A stretch of 16,814 nt of DNA from an uncultured Eubacteriales bacterium (GCA_934636325.1 CAKUAK010000127.1:1-16814); one strand, 5' to 3'. Counted from the first letter of the stretch, positions 8,072 to 15,020 are shown. Notes: generated from the letters alone by a model not told the origin. A program made the numbers and translations.

Positions 8072-9490
8072 TTATTCTTTGCCGGTCCAGCAGTATGTGC
8101 AGACATTCTCGGGGTCGATGCCGATCGAATCGAGCTCGCCCTGGACCGTCTGGAAGCGCAGCGACGAGAAATGGAGCTCGCGCCCGATCTCCTCTATCAT
8201 GGCCTTACCGCGGGCGGTGGCCGTATCGGAATACTCGGGCAGATGCTTGAGGCCATCCTCGCCCTCGAGCTTCATTATGACCCTGCGGGCGATCAGCTCC
8301 ATCTCCGAGCTGGAGCGCGAGAAGTTAAGGTATTTGCATCCGTAGGTCAGCGGAGGACATGCCGAACGGATGTGGACCTCTTTCGCGCCGTTGTTATAAA
8401 GGAACTCTACCGTCTCGCGGGTCTGCGTTCCCCTGACGATCGAATCGTCGACCATCAGAAGGCGCTTGCCCTCGATGAGATCCTTTACGGGGACCAGCTT
8501 CATCCTTGCGACAAGGTTCCTCATGTTCTGGTTTACCGGCATGAAGCTGCGCGGCCATGTCGGCGTGTATTTGATGAAGGGACGTGCAAAGGGTATCCCG
8601 GCGCGATTGGCGTATCCGATGGCATGGGCCGTGCCGCTGTCGGGGATGCCTCCGACAAAGTCGCAGTCCCCGGCGACACCCTCGTCGATATCGTGCTGCG
8701 CCATGATCTCGCCGCATTTATATCTCATGGTCTCGACGGTGCGTCCCTCGTAATGGGAATTGGGATAGCCGTAATATGTCCAGAGGAAGGCGCATATGCG
8801 CATCTTCTTTTCGGGGGGATTCAGGACCTCTATGCCCTCGGGCGTAACCTTTACTATCTCGCCCGGGCCGAGATCGCGCAGATCGTCATAGCCGACCTTC
8901 TGATAGGCAAAGGACTCGAAGGAGATGGCATAGCCATCCTCGCGCTGACCCAGCATGACCGGCAGACGCCCATAAAAATCGCGGGCGGCATAGATGCACT
9001 CGCTGGTCAGCACCAGCATCGACATCGAGCCCTTTATAAGCTCCTGGGCGTGGCGTATGCCCTGCGGGATCGAGTCGGCCTCGTTGATAAGCGAAGCGAC
9101 CAGCTCGGTGGCATTTATCTTTCCGCCGCTCATTTCAAGAAAATGGCGGTTCTGGCCGAGTATATGGGCCGCAAGCTCGTCCTCGTTGTTGATCTTGCCG
9201 ACCGTCGTAAGAGCGTAATTTCCGAGATGTGAGCGGATCAGCAGGGGCTGCGGCTCATAATCGCTTATGCAGGCAATGCCGATATTCCCGTGCATCATCT
9301 CTACATCGCTTTCAAACTTAGTCCTGAAAGGCGAGTTTTCTATATTGTGTATGGCACGCTGGAAGCCCAGCTCTTGGTCATACATGGCCATACCTCCGCG
9401 GCGTGTTCCGAGATGAGAATGGTAATCGACGCCGAAAAAGAGGTCATAGGCACAGGAATTCTTCGATGTTATTCCGAAAAAGCCGCCCAT
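8072..9490 (-). CDS. purF: PurF-like amidophosphoribosyltransferase with degenerate glutaminase domain
   Basis: PurF makes 5-phosphoribosylamine from PRPP and glutamine, the committing step. This 472-residue protein has the PurF layout: an Ntn-hydrolase-like half (1 to about 230) and a phosphoribosyltransferase half with the PRPP motif LLMVDDSIVRGT (344-355). C233, C385 and the CxxC pair C464/C467 match the four Fe-S cysteines of Bacillus PurF. The glutaminase site is lost. The N-terminus is MGGFFG, so glycine stands where the nucleophile Cys belongs. GHVRYAT has become GNIGIAC (68-74), HNGN has become TVGK (96-99), and the Asp of SDTEV is Ala in NATEL (126-130). No other start is possible: a TGA lies in frame six codons upstream, with no start codon between. 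It sits 4 nt after purC in the pur operon. It could be an ammonia-dependent PRA synthase, or one that works with another PurF or glutaminase. Confidence 0.88.
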   Translation of the reverse strand: MGGFFGITSKNSCAYDLFFGVDYHSHLGTRRGGMAMYDQELGFQRAIHNIENSPFRTKFESDVEMMHGNIGIACISDYEPQPLLIRSHLGNYALTTVGKINNEDELAAHILGQNRHFLEMSGGKINATELVASLINEADSIPQGIRHAQELIKGSMSMLVLTSECIYAARDFYGRLPVMLGQREDGYAISFESFAYQKVGYDDLRDLGPGEIVKVTPEGIEVLNPPEKKMRICAFLWTYYGYPNSHYEGRTVETMRYKCGEIMAQHDIDEGVAGDCDFVGGIPDSGTAHAIGYANRAGIPFARPFIKYTPTWPRSFMPVNQNMRNLVARMKLVPVKDLIEGKRLLMVDDSIVRGTQTRETVEFLYNNGAKEVHIRSACPPLTYGCKYLNFSRSSSEMELIARRVIMKLEGEDGLKHLPEYSDTATARGKAMIEEIGRELHFSSLRFQTVQGELDSIGIDPENVCTYCWTGKE

Positions 9491-9494
9491 TCTT

Positions 9495-10205
9495 TTATTC
9501 TCCCATCAGCCTGCGGAGAATCTCCTGATAGGCGTCCTCTACATTGCCGAGATCCCTGCGGAAACGGTCCTTATCCAGCTTCTCGTGGGTCTTGCTGTCC
9601 CAGAAGCGGCATGTGTCGGGCGAGATCTCGTCGGCCAGAACGATTGTGCCGTCGCTCAGGCGGCCGAACTCGAGCTTGAAGTCGACAAGGTCAATGCCGT
9701 TGTCCTTCATGAAGGCCTTTAGGAACTTATTGACGGCAAAGGCATATTTCTTGATGGTCTCGAGCTCTTCGGCTGTGGCCAGTTTGAGGGCCAGTGCATG
9801 ATAGCTGTTGATAAGGGGATCGCCCAGTTCGTCGTTCTTGTAGGAGAACTCGATGGTCGGCTGATCGAAAACGATTCCCTCTTCGACGCCGTAGCGCTTT
9901 GCAAAGGAACCGGCGGAGATATTGCGGATAATGACCTCGAGGGGAACGATAGAGACCTTCTTTACAAGGGTCTCGCGGTCGGAGAGCTGCTTTACGAAAT
10001 GGGTGGGAACGCCCTCGGCCTCCAGCTTCTGCATGAGGAAGTTGGTGACCTTATTGTTGATAACGCCCTTGCCGACGATGGTGCCCTTCTTCTCGCCGTT
10101 GAAAGCCGTTGCGTCATCCTTATAATCGACGATAAAGAGTTCGGGATCGTCTGTTGCGAAAACCTTCTTTGCCTTGCCTTCATAGAGCTGTTCGAGCTTT
10201 TTCAT
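9495..10205 (-). CDS. purC: SAICAR synthetase
   Basis: Joins CAIR and aspartate with ATP to form SAICAR. The 236-residue length is that of the short bacterial PurC. Family signatures are visible: LYEGKAKKVF (7-16), LEVIIRNISAGSF (89-101), LVDFKLEFG (173-181) and ADEISPDTCRFWD (191-203). The start ATG (10203-10205) overlaps the purE TGA in ATGA, a typical coupled junction. The stop lies 4 nt before the purF-like start codon. All residues I can compare look normal for an active enzyme. Confidence 0.97.
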   Translation of the reverse strand: MKKLEQLYEGKAKKVFATDDPELFIVDYKDDATAFNGEKKGTIVGKGVINNKVTNFLMQKLEAEGVPTHFVKQLSDRETLVKKVSIVPLEVIIRNISAGSFAKRYGVEEGIVFDQPTIEFSYKNDELGDPLINSYHALALKLATAEELETIKKYAFAVNKFLKAFMKDNGIDLVDFKLEFGRLSDGTIVLADEISPDTCRFWDSKTHEKLDKDRFRRDLGNVEDAYQEILRRLMGE

Positions 10206-10711
10206 ATTTCTGCCTCCGTTATGCTGTATTGTTTTCTTATGGCCTCGTCCTTATCAAGGACCTTTTTTTCCATTTCTTTTTTATATGTGCGAAGAGCCTG
10301 CGCAAGCTGGGGCTCGCTTCCGGCCAGTATCTGGATGGCCAGCAGGGCGGCGTTCTCGGCGCCGTTTATGGCGACCGTCGCCACCGGTATGCCGGATGGC
10401 ATCTGTACCGTCGAGAGAAGGCTGTCCATGCCGTCCATGGTGCTCGACTTTATCGGCACGCCGATGACCGGCAATATCGTGTTGGCCGCCATGACACCGG
10501 CAAGATGGGCGGCCTTGCCCGCCGCCGCGATGATGACGCCGGCGCCCTGCTCTTCGGCTGTCTTTGAGAGCTCCTCGGCCGCCGCCGGAGTGCGGTGGGC
10601 CGATACTATGCGGACGTCAAAGGGGACGGAAAAGCTCTTGAGCGCCCTTATGGCCCCCTCCATCACCTGCAGGTCGGAATCCGAACCCATAACAACGATT
10701 ACTTTTTTCAT
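10202..10711 (-). CDS. purE: N5-carboxyaminoimidazole ribonucleotide mutase, class I PurE
   Basis: First gene of the operon. Class I PurE rearranges N5-CAIR to CAIR. The protein has 169 residues with GSDSDLQVM (9-17), the catalytic-histidine motif SAHRTP (37-42, H39), an AGKAAHLAG segment like the AGGAAHLPG of E. coli PurE, and DSLLSTVQMPSGIPVATVAI further on. These features place it with the class I mutases and not with the class II AIR carboxylases. A class I enzyme normally needs N5-CAIR from PurK, and no purK is present in the window. The start ATG (10709-10711) is preceded by AAAGGAT. A leader of about 250 nt separates it from the candidate promoter at 10966-10994. Confidence 0.96.
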   Translation of the reverse strand: MKKVIVVMGSDSDLQVMEGAIRALKSFSVPFDVRIVSAHRTPAAAEELSKTAEEQGAGVIIAAAGKAAHLAGVMAANTILPVIGVPIKSSTMDGMDSLLSTVQMPSGIPVATVAINGAENAALLAIQILAGSEPQLAQALRTYKKEMEKKVLDKDEAIRKQYSITEAEI

Positions 10712-10812
10712 GATCCCATCCTTTCATTTTCCATATTTCTTCCTGTTTTGACCGGCGGTCAGCTTTTTGCTTCAAATTATTTTCCCATAAAAATACATTT
10801 AAAACTAAAGCT

Positions 10813-10839
10813 AAAAGCACCCATGAAAAGGGTGCTTTT
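10813..10839. terminator. Terminator-like hairpin in the purE leader (candidate attenuator)
   Basis: A 10-bp perfect stem (AAAAGCACCC / GGGTGCTTTT) with a 7-nt loop lies 102 nt before the purE start. It has A/T tails on both sides, so it could work in either direction. On the minus strand it would sit in the purE 5' leader, between promoter and gene, where it could act as an attenuator. The element GCGCCCCATG (minus strand, 10874-10865) can pair with CATGGGTGC (10825-10817), the loop and right arm of the hairpin. That alternative structure would exclude the terminator. The uridine run after the stem is short on the minus strand, so efficiency is uncertain. Confidence 0.55.
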
Positions 10840-10928
10840 TACATTGATCGCCTATATTTTCTATCATGGGGCGCAGCTATGCCGCCGAGAGACATAACAA
10901 AAACATACATTAAGTCTTTGAACATCAT
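10839..10928 (-). CDS. Possible 29-residue leader peptide upstream of purE
   Basis: A small frame inside the presumed purE leader starts with two ATG codons (10928-10923) and encodes MMFKDLMYVFVMSLGGIAAP followed by nine mostly basic residues. A good Shine-Dalgarno GGAGG (10943-10939) lies 10 nt upstream. The TAA stop (10841-10839) coincides with the first base of the terminator-like hairpin, a placement often seen in leader-peptide systems. The middle is hydrophobic and the end is basic. The frame continues upstream of the promoter, so only this internal part could be translated from that transcript. I do not recognise the peptide and it may be chance. Confidence 0.22.
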   Translation of the reverse strand: MMFKDLMYVFVMSLGGIAAPHDRKYRRSM

Positions 10929-10965
10929 GGCAGCCAGACCTCCGTCCCGCATGAAATATATCCCA

Positions 10966-10994
10966 ATCATACAACAAAGGAAACAATTTTGCAA
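10966..10994 (-). promoter_or_regulatory. Candidate sigma-A promoter for the pur operon
   Basis: Read on the minus strand, TTGCAA (10994-10989) and TATGAT (10971-10966) are separated by exactly 17 nt. The -10 matches consensus at 5 of 6 positions and the -35 at 4 of 6. Transcription would start near 10959, giving a leader of about 250 nt before purE. No other equally good pair was seen on this strand between here and purE. Confidence 0.6.
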
Positions 10995-11111
10995 CGGTAA
11001 AGATCGACCGATGGCGCATTTTGTCACTTTATCCATAAATGCCGCCCCGGGCAGATCAAAAGATATATGATTTGCATTTTATTTTCACGGCTTTGATCCC
11101 CAATTATTTTA

Positions 11112-11140
11112 TTGAAATGTACCCATGCTTACAGTATAAT
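11112..11140 (+). promoter_or_regulatory. Strong sigma-A promoter for the MFS gene
   Basis: TTGAAA (11112-11117) and a perfect TATAAT (11135-11140) are separated by 17 nt, close to the ideal housekeeping promoter. The start point would be near 11147, about 90 nt before the ATG at 11240. It points away from the purine operon promoter. Confidence 0.75.
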
Positions 11141-11239
11141 CTATATTAAGAAAGTGTGACCCGGCATTGAAAATCGCCGCGGCCGAGAAAGCCCGCTGTC
11201 CTGCCATGTCATTCAAAATATATTTTGCGAGGTAAACAT

Positions 11240-12523
11240 ATGGGTCTCTTCCACGAAATGCGCCGCAGCATCAGATCACGCGGGATATTCCAAGACAGCA
11301 ACACCCCAATGATAATGGCCGAGGCGCTGTTCGCCGGCATGGTGCTTCAGCTTACCAACCCATTTTATCAGCTCTTTGCATCGGCCATGGGGGCCGATGA
11401 GATCGCCATCGGGCTGATAAGCTCGCTGCCCTCCTTCTGCGCCCTATTCATCCTGCTCCCGGCCTCGCTTTATATCGACATGGTCAAGGACAAAAAGAAG
11501 TTCCTATGCACGGCGATAACGGTCTGCGGCGTCATATTGCCCATCGTCGCCATGTCGCCCTTTCTCGGCGACCGGGGATACTGGTTCTTCATAATCGGTA
11601 TATCCCTCTGGAACATTCCGTATATATGCTATACCGTCTCGTGGCAGAGCTATTTTTCCGATCTATACCCGGCAAACAAAAGGGCGATGCCCTATGCCAT
11701 GCGCCAGATGATGACCAATGCCGTGCCGGTCGTCACCATCATGGGCGGCAGCCTTATCTTGAGCTATCTCTGCAAGACCCAGCCCCAGAAGATACTGGCC
11801 TATCAGATATTCTATATGATAGCCTTTGCCGCTTCGATATTCCAGCGCATCGCCATATCCCGCACCCAATGTCCGCCCCGCGAGCATGCGCAGCGTTCAA
11901 ACTCATCAGCGCCGCTCAAAGAGTTTATCTCGGCCATAAGGGATCTCAAAAAGCATCCCCGGTTCTGCATCTTCCTTGTGCTGCTCTTCGTCTTTTATTT
12001 CTCGTGGCAGTGCGCCTGGCCGATGTTTTTCCTTTACCTTATACGCGAAGTCGGCTTCAACGAGGCAACAAAAGGGCTTTTCGATGTCGTATCCTATGGT
12101 GCGGTGACCCTTCTTTCGCCATGGTGGGGCAAGAGGATAGAGCGCCATGGCCCGCGCGGGGCTACCGTTGCAGGGCTGTTCTGCTGTGCCCTTGTCCCTG
12201 CTTTGACCGTTATAACAAGAAATTTCTGGGTAATATTTATAAGTTATATTTTCAGCGGCGGTACAGCTCCGGGCTTCCAGCTGGGACTGTTCAACGATAT
12301 GCTTGACAACCTGCCCGAAGAAAATAAGTCACTGTATATCGGCATATACAACCTTGTAATGCAGATATCCAACTTTGTCGCTCCCCTCTGCGGCGTCGCG
12401 CTGTATACGCGAGTAGGCTCCGTCGGGACGATGTACTTCTCCAGTATCATGAGATTTGTTGCAGCGGTGCTTTTCTTTATCCGTTTTGCCATACTCAGAA
12501 GGAAAGAAAGGACTCAGCCTTAA
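11240..12523 (+). CDS. Major facilitator superfamily transporter, substrate unknown
   Basis: A 427-residue integral membrane protein with about 12 hydrophobic segments in two halves, separated by a polar loop near residues 205-240 (RTQCPPREHAQRS and following). MFS loop motifs are visible: YIDMVKDKKKFL between helices 2 and 3 (78-89), SDLYPANKRAMPYAMRQ (140-156), and the motif-A-like GKRIERHGPRG between helices 8 and 9 (297-307). No subfamily signature tells me the substrate. I chose the ATG at 11240, with GAGGT 6 nt upstream; an in-frame TTG at 11225 would add five residues but would overlap that ribosome binding site. The gene is monocistronic: strong promoter at 11112-11140 and terminator at 12530-12558. 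It is divergent from the pur operon, so a role in purine or nucleoside transport is possible, but the sequence does not show it. Confidence 0.85.
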   Translation: MGLFHEMRRSIRSRGIFQDSNTPMIMAEALFAGMVLQLTNPFYQLFASAMGADEIAIGLISSLPSFCALFILLPASLYIDMVKDKKKFLCTAITVCGVILPIVAMSPFLGDRGYWFFIIGISLWNIPYICYTVSWQSYFSDLYPANKRAMPYAMRQMMTNAVPVVTIMGGSLILSYLCKTQPQKILAYQIFYMIAFAASIFQRIAISRTQCPPREHAQRSNSSAPLKEFISAIRDLKKHPRFCIFLVLLFVFYFSWQCAWPMFFLYLIREVGFNEATKGLFDVVSYGAVTLLSPWWGKRIERHGPRGATVAGLFCCALVPALTVITRNFWVIFISYIFSGGTAPGFQLGLFNDMLDNLPEENKSLYIGIYNLVMQISNFVAPLCGVALYTRVGSVGTMYFSSIMRFVAAVLFFIRFAILRRKERTQP

Positions 12524-12529
12524 TATTAA

Positions 12530-12558
12530 ACCGGCGGGAAAGCTCCCGCCGGTTTTTT
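12530..12558 (+). terminator. Intrinsic terminator after the MFS gene
   Basis: A 10-bp perfect GC-rich stem (ACCGGCGGGA / TCCCGCCGGT) with the 4-nt loop AAGC, followed by six T residues, starts 6 nt after the MFS stop codon. It is a textbook rho-independent terminator. Confidence 0.95.
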
Positions 12559-12614
12559 GCGCTGCGCAGGCGTTCAAAGGCATTTGTATATTTTTTGTTA
12601 AAAACCATTTTACG

Positions 12615-12645
12615 TTTACTTTTGTCCTTTAGAATATGATATAGT
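12615..12645 (+). promoter_or_regulatory. Probable promoter region for the DUF1538/PII-like operon
   Basis: The AT-rich stretch between the MFS terminator and the next gene contains TATGAT (12635-12640) and the overlapping TATAGT (12640-12645) as -10 candidates, and TTTACT (12615-12620) as a -35 candidate. The spacings (14 or 19 nt) are not ideal, so the exact pair is unsettled. A promoter is expected here because a strong terminator precedes it. Confidence 0.4.
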
Positions 12646-12687
12646 ATATGGGTAGTCATTAATTCTTTTTTTAACAAGGGGGCTTTA

Positions 12688-14205
12688 ATGGAAAACCTTA
12701 TAGAAAAAATAAACGAGGCCCTTGCCTCGACCATGCCGATAGCCTGCATCGTGCTTATCGTCTGCGCGCTGCTCGTGCCGCTTCCCTCGGGCGTTTTAAT
12801 GATATTCCTTGCCGGTGCTGCCATGCTGGTCGTCGGGATGGGCTTTTTCTCACTGGGTGCCGATATGGCCATGCTGCCCTTCGGCGAAGGTGTCGGCATC
12901 GCCATCGCCAGATCGAAAAAACACAGCTTTGCCCTTGCCCTGTGCTTCATCATCGGTGCGATGATAACGATAGCCGAACCTGATCTTCAGGTTCTGGCCA
13001 CACAGGTACCGTCGATACCCGACCGTACCCTTATCCTTACGGTCGCGGCCGGCGTCGGGATATTCCTCATCGTCGCGCTTTTGAGGATCGTATTCCATCT
13101 GCCGCTCTCAAGGCTGCTGCTGATATTCTATCCGCTGATGTTCGTCCTTGCGGCCTTTGCCCCCGGCGACTTCATACCGCTGGCCTTCGATTCGGGCGGA
13201 GTGACGACAGGGCCGATAACCGTCCCATTTATAATGGCAATGGGCATCGGTCTTTCGATGCTGCGAAGCGATAATGATTCCCAGAGCGACAGCTTCGGCC
13301 TTGTCGCCATATGCAGCATGGGGCCTGTCATAGCCGTGCTGATACTAAGCATGATCTTCCGGCCCGACGGCGCACAGTACAGCGCAATCACCATTCCCGA
13401 TGCCGCCACCTCGGTCGAGGTCGCGCGCCTTTTCGCCCGCGCCCTGCCCGAATATATCCGCGAAGTCACGGTGGCCATATCGCCTCTGGTCGCCATGCTC
13501 TTCATCTTCCAGGCCGTCACCCGCCGCTTCCGCCCATCGGCCATGAAGCGTATGCTGATCGGCTTCGGCTATACATATGTGGGGCTGGTCCTCTTCCTGA
13601 CCGGCGTCAATGTCGGCTTCATGCCCGCCGGATACATGATCGGCCGCCAGCTGGCCGGGACGGGAATGTCATGGATACTCATCCCGCTGGGCGCCGTCAT
13701 GGGCTGGTTCATCGTGGCGGCAGAACCGGCCGTCCATGTCCTGACAAAGCAGGTCGAAGAGCTTTCGGGCGGCGCAATATCCGAAAAGGCCGTGCTGCGC
13801 TCGCTGTCCCTCGGCATTGCGCTCTCCCTCTCTCTTTCGATGTGCCGTATCATATTCGATATACCCTTTATGTATTTTCTTATCCCCGGATATACGCTGG
13901 CACTCAGCCTTACCTTTGTCACGCCGAAGATATATACCGCCATCGCCTTTGATTCGGGCGGGGTCGCCAGCGGCCCGATGACGGCGGCCTTTCTCCTTCC
14001 CTTTGCCATGGGCGCATGCGAAGGGGTCGGGGCAAATATGCTGACCCAAGCCTTCGGCATAGTCGCCATGGTGGCCATGACGCCCCTTATAACCCTTCAG
14101 ATCATGGGCTGCCTGTCCGATCGCCGCCAGAAGGCCGTCCAGCGGGCCGAGAGCCTCGAGACCGAGGTCATGGCAATGTCGATGACCTATTACGAGGAGG
14201 ACTGA
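12688..14205 (+). CDS. Membrane protein with two fused DUF1538 repeats (putative cation transporter/antiporter)
   Basis: A 505-residue multi-pass membrane protein made of two homologous halves. Matched motifs are AEPDLQVLATQV (96-107) with AEPAVHVLTKQV (345-356), and AFDSGGVTTGPIT (166-178) with AFDSGGVASGPMT (420-432), giving a repeat period of about 250 residues. MGFFSLGADMAMLPFGEGVG (51-70) also resembles the GLVLFLTGVNVGFMPAGYMI segment (299-318). This is the DUF1538 family. From memory, a pair of single-repeat DUF1538 proteins (UmpA/UmpB, from a halophile) was reported to act together as a Na+(Li+,K+)/H+ antiporter; here both units are in one chain. The conserved Glu and Asp of AEP and FDSGG in membrane segments could bind ions (inference). 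The start ATG follows AAGGGGG at 5 nt. The next gene encodes a PII-like regulator 3 nt downstream. Confidence 0.85.
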   Translation: MENLIEKINEALASTMPIACIVLIVCALLVPLPSGVLMIFLAGAAMLVVGMGFFSLGADMAMLPFGEGVGIAIARSKKHSFALALCFIIGAMITIAEPDLQVLATQVPSIPDRTLILTVAAGVGIFLIVALLRIVFHLPLSRLLLIFYPLMFVLAAFAPGDFIPLAFDSGGVTTGPITVPFIMAMGIGLSMLRSDNDSQSDSFGLVAICSMGPVIAVLILSMIFRPDGAQYSAITIPDAATSVEVARLFARALPEYIREVTVAISPLVAMLFIFQAVTRRFRPSAMKRMLIGFGYTYVGLVLFLTGVNVGFMPAGYMIGRQLAGTGMSWILIPLGAVMGWFIVAAEPAVHVLTKQVEELSGGAISEKAVLRSLSLGIALSLSLSMCRIIFDIPFMYFLIPGYTLALSLTFVTPKIYTAIAFDSGGVASGPMTAAFLLPFAMGACEGVGANMLTQAFGIVAMVAMTPLITLQIMGCLSDRRQKAVQRAESLETEVMAMSMTYYEED

Positions 14206-14208
14206 CAG

Positions 14209-14880
14209 ATGGAAAACAGAAAATCTTCCGCCCCGCGCCTTCTTGTCGCCATTGTCGACCGCGACAAGGGCAAAATAATAGCCGATCTTTGCAGCGGGCA
14301 GAAGCTGGAGCTCAATTTCGGATGCATCGGCTTCGGTACCGCCCGGTCAGAGCTTTTGTCCATGCTGGGCCTTGGCAGCCGCGACAAGGCCGTTGTGTTC
14401 AGCATAACACCGGCATGCCTTGTGCCGGGCGTCATGGCCGCCATAAGCCGCCGGATGGCGATACGCAACCCGGGACGCGGCATTGCCTTTACCCTGCCCC
14501 TTGCGGGAATAAATTCCCTTGCTGATTCCTATCTCGACTCGCTTCCAAGCCCCGAACAACAAAGAAAGGCGGATGACACAGTGAAGTTCACCCTTATAGT
14601 ATCAGTATTCTCCTCCGGATTCTCCGACACCGTCATGGAGGCCGCCCGGACAGCCGGAGCCACCGGCGGCACGGTGCTCCATGCCAAAGGTCTCGGCGGT
14701 CAGAGCGCCGAAAATATCCTCGGCGTCAACCTGCGCGATGAGAAAGATATCCTTGCCATAATCGCGCCGGAGGATGACAGCCGCACCATCATGGAGGCTA
14801 TAAATCGCCAGTGCGGCCTCAAGAGCGAGGCTGGGGCCATAGTCTTTGCCCTGCCGGTAAAGGATATGATAGGGCTTTAG
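14209..14880 (+). CDS. Tandem PII-like signalling protein, partner of the DUF1538 transporter
   Basis: A 223-residue soluble protein built from two PII-like domains, about residues 8-104 and 126-223. The second is typical: LIVSVFSSGFSDTVMEAART, then GATGGTVLHAKG (150-161), a core strand DILAIIAPEDD (180-190) and the closing IVFALPVKDMIGL. The first aligns along its length (LLVAIVDRDKGKIIADL, then KAVVFSITPA, then IAFTLPLAGINSL) but lacks the GATGGTVLHA segment, so it is probably structural or binds a different ligand. PII-like proteins are normally single-domain trimers that bind nucleotides and control transporters. Here the GAGGAGG ribosome binding site lies in the last codons of the DUF1538 gene and the ATG is 3 nt past its stop, so the two are coupled. 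I infer that it gates the transporter. No clear terminator follows. Confidence 0.8.
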   Translation: MENRKSSAPRLLVAIVDRDKGKIIADLCSGQKLELNFGCIGFGTARSELLSMLGLGSRDKAVVFSITPACLVPGVMAAISRRMAIRNPGRGIAFTLPLAGINSLADSYLDSLPSPEQQRKADDTVKFTLIVSVFSSGFSDTVMEAARTAGATGGTVLHAKGLGGQSAENILGVNLRDEKDILAIIAPEDDSRTIMEAINRQCGLKSEAGAIVFALPVKDMIGL

Positions 14881-14992
14881 CCTATACCTGATAGCTCAAG
14901 AAAAAGGCCGTAAATCGATGATATACCGTGAAAAGACCATATATTATGGCGGCTGCACAACGATTATGTTATTTTTTTGTCGTAATTTGCCG

Positions 14993-15020
14993 TTGCACGA
15001 TCGGCCCCAAAAATGATAAT
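14993..15020 (+). promoter_or_regulatory. Candidate promoter for the riboswitch-flotillin transcript
   Basis: GATAAT (15015-15020) matches the -10 consensus at 5 of 6 positions. TTGCAC (14993-14998) lies 16 nt upstream as a weak -35. A start near 15027 would begin the RNA about 5 nt before the first helix of the riboswitch, which fits well. Confidence 0.5.

Larger units (their letters stand above)
10712..11239. other. Divergent control region between the pur operon and the MFS gene
   Basis: This 528-nt region has no convincing large gene and is AT-richer than its flanks. It holds back-to-back promoters: minus strand at 10966-10994 for purE and plus strand at 11112-11140 for the transporter. 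It also holds a terminator-like hairpin at 10813-10839 and a possible small leader ORF at 10839-10928. I looked for a purine riboswitch (TTTCTACC and ATATGG elements), a ykkC/PRPP-type aptamer and a Bacillus PurR box (CCGAAC) and found none of them. Confidence 0.7.

Noticed and set aside
8054..9232. A 392-codon plus-strand frame opposite the purF-like gene
   Set aside because: No recognisable protein family; the minus strand encodes clear PurF motifs in the same stretch.
10712..10960. Purine, PRPP/ykkC or PurR-box control element in the purE leader
   Set aside because: I searched both strands by eye for TTTCTACC, ATATGG, the ykkC core and CCGAAC boxes and saw no convincing match.
10879..11070. 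A 63-codon plus-strand frame in the divergent control region
   Set aside because: It has no Shine-Dalgarno and no recognisable similarity, and it crosses the minus-strand promoter; chance is more likely.
11206..11235. Nine-codon ORF (MSFKIYFAR) ending just before the MFS start codon
   Set aside because: It has no ribosome binding site and is short enough to be chance.
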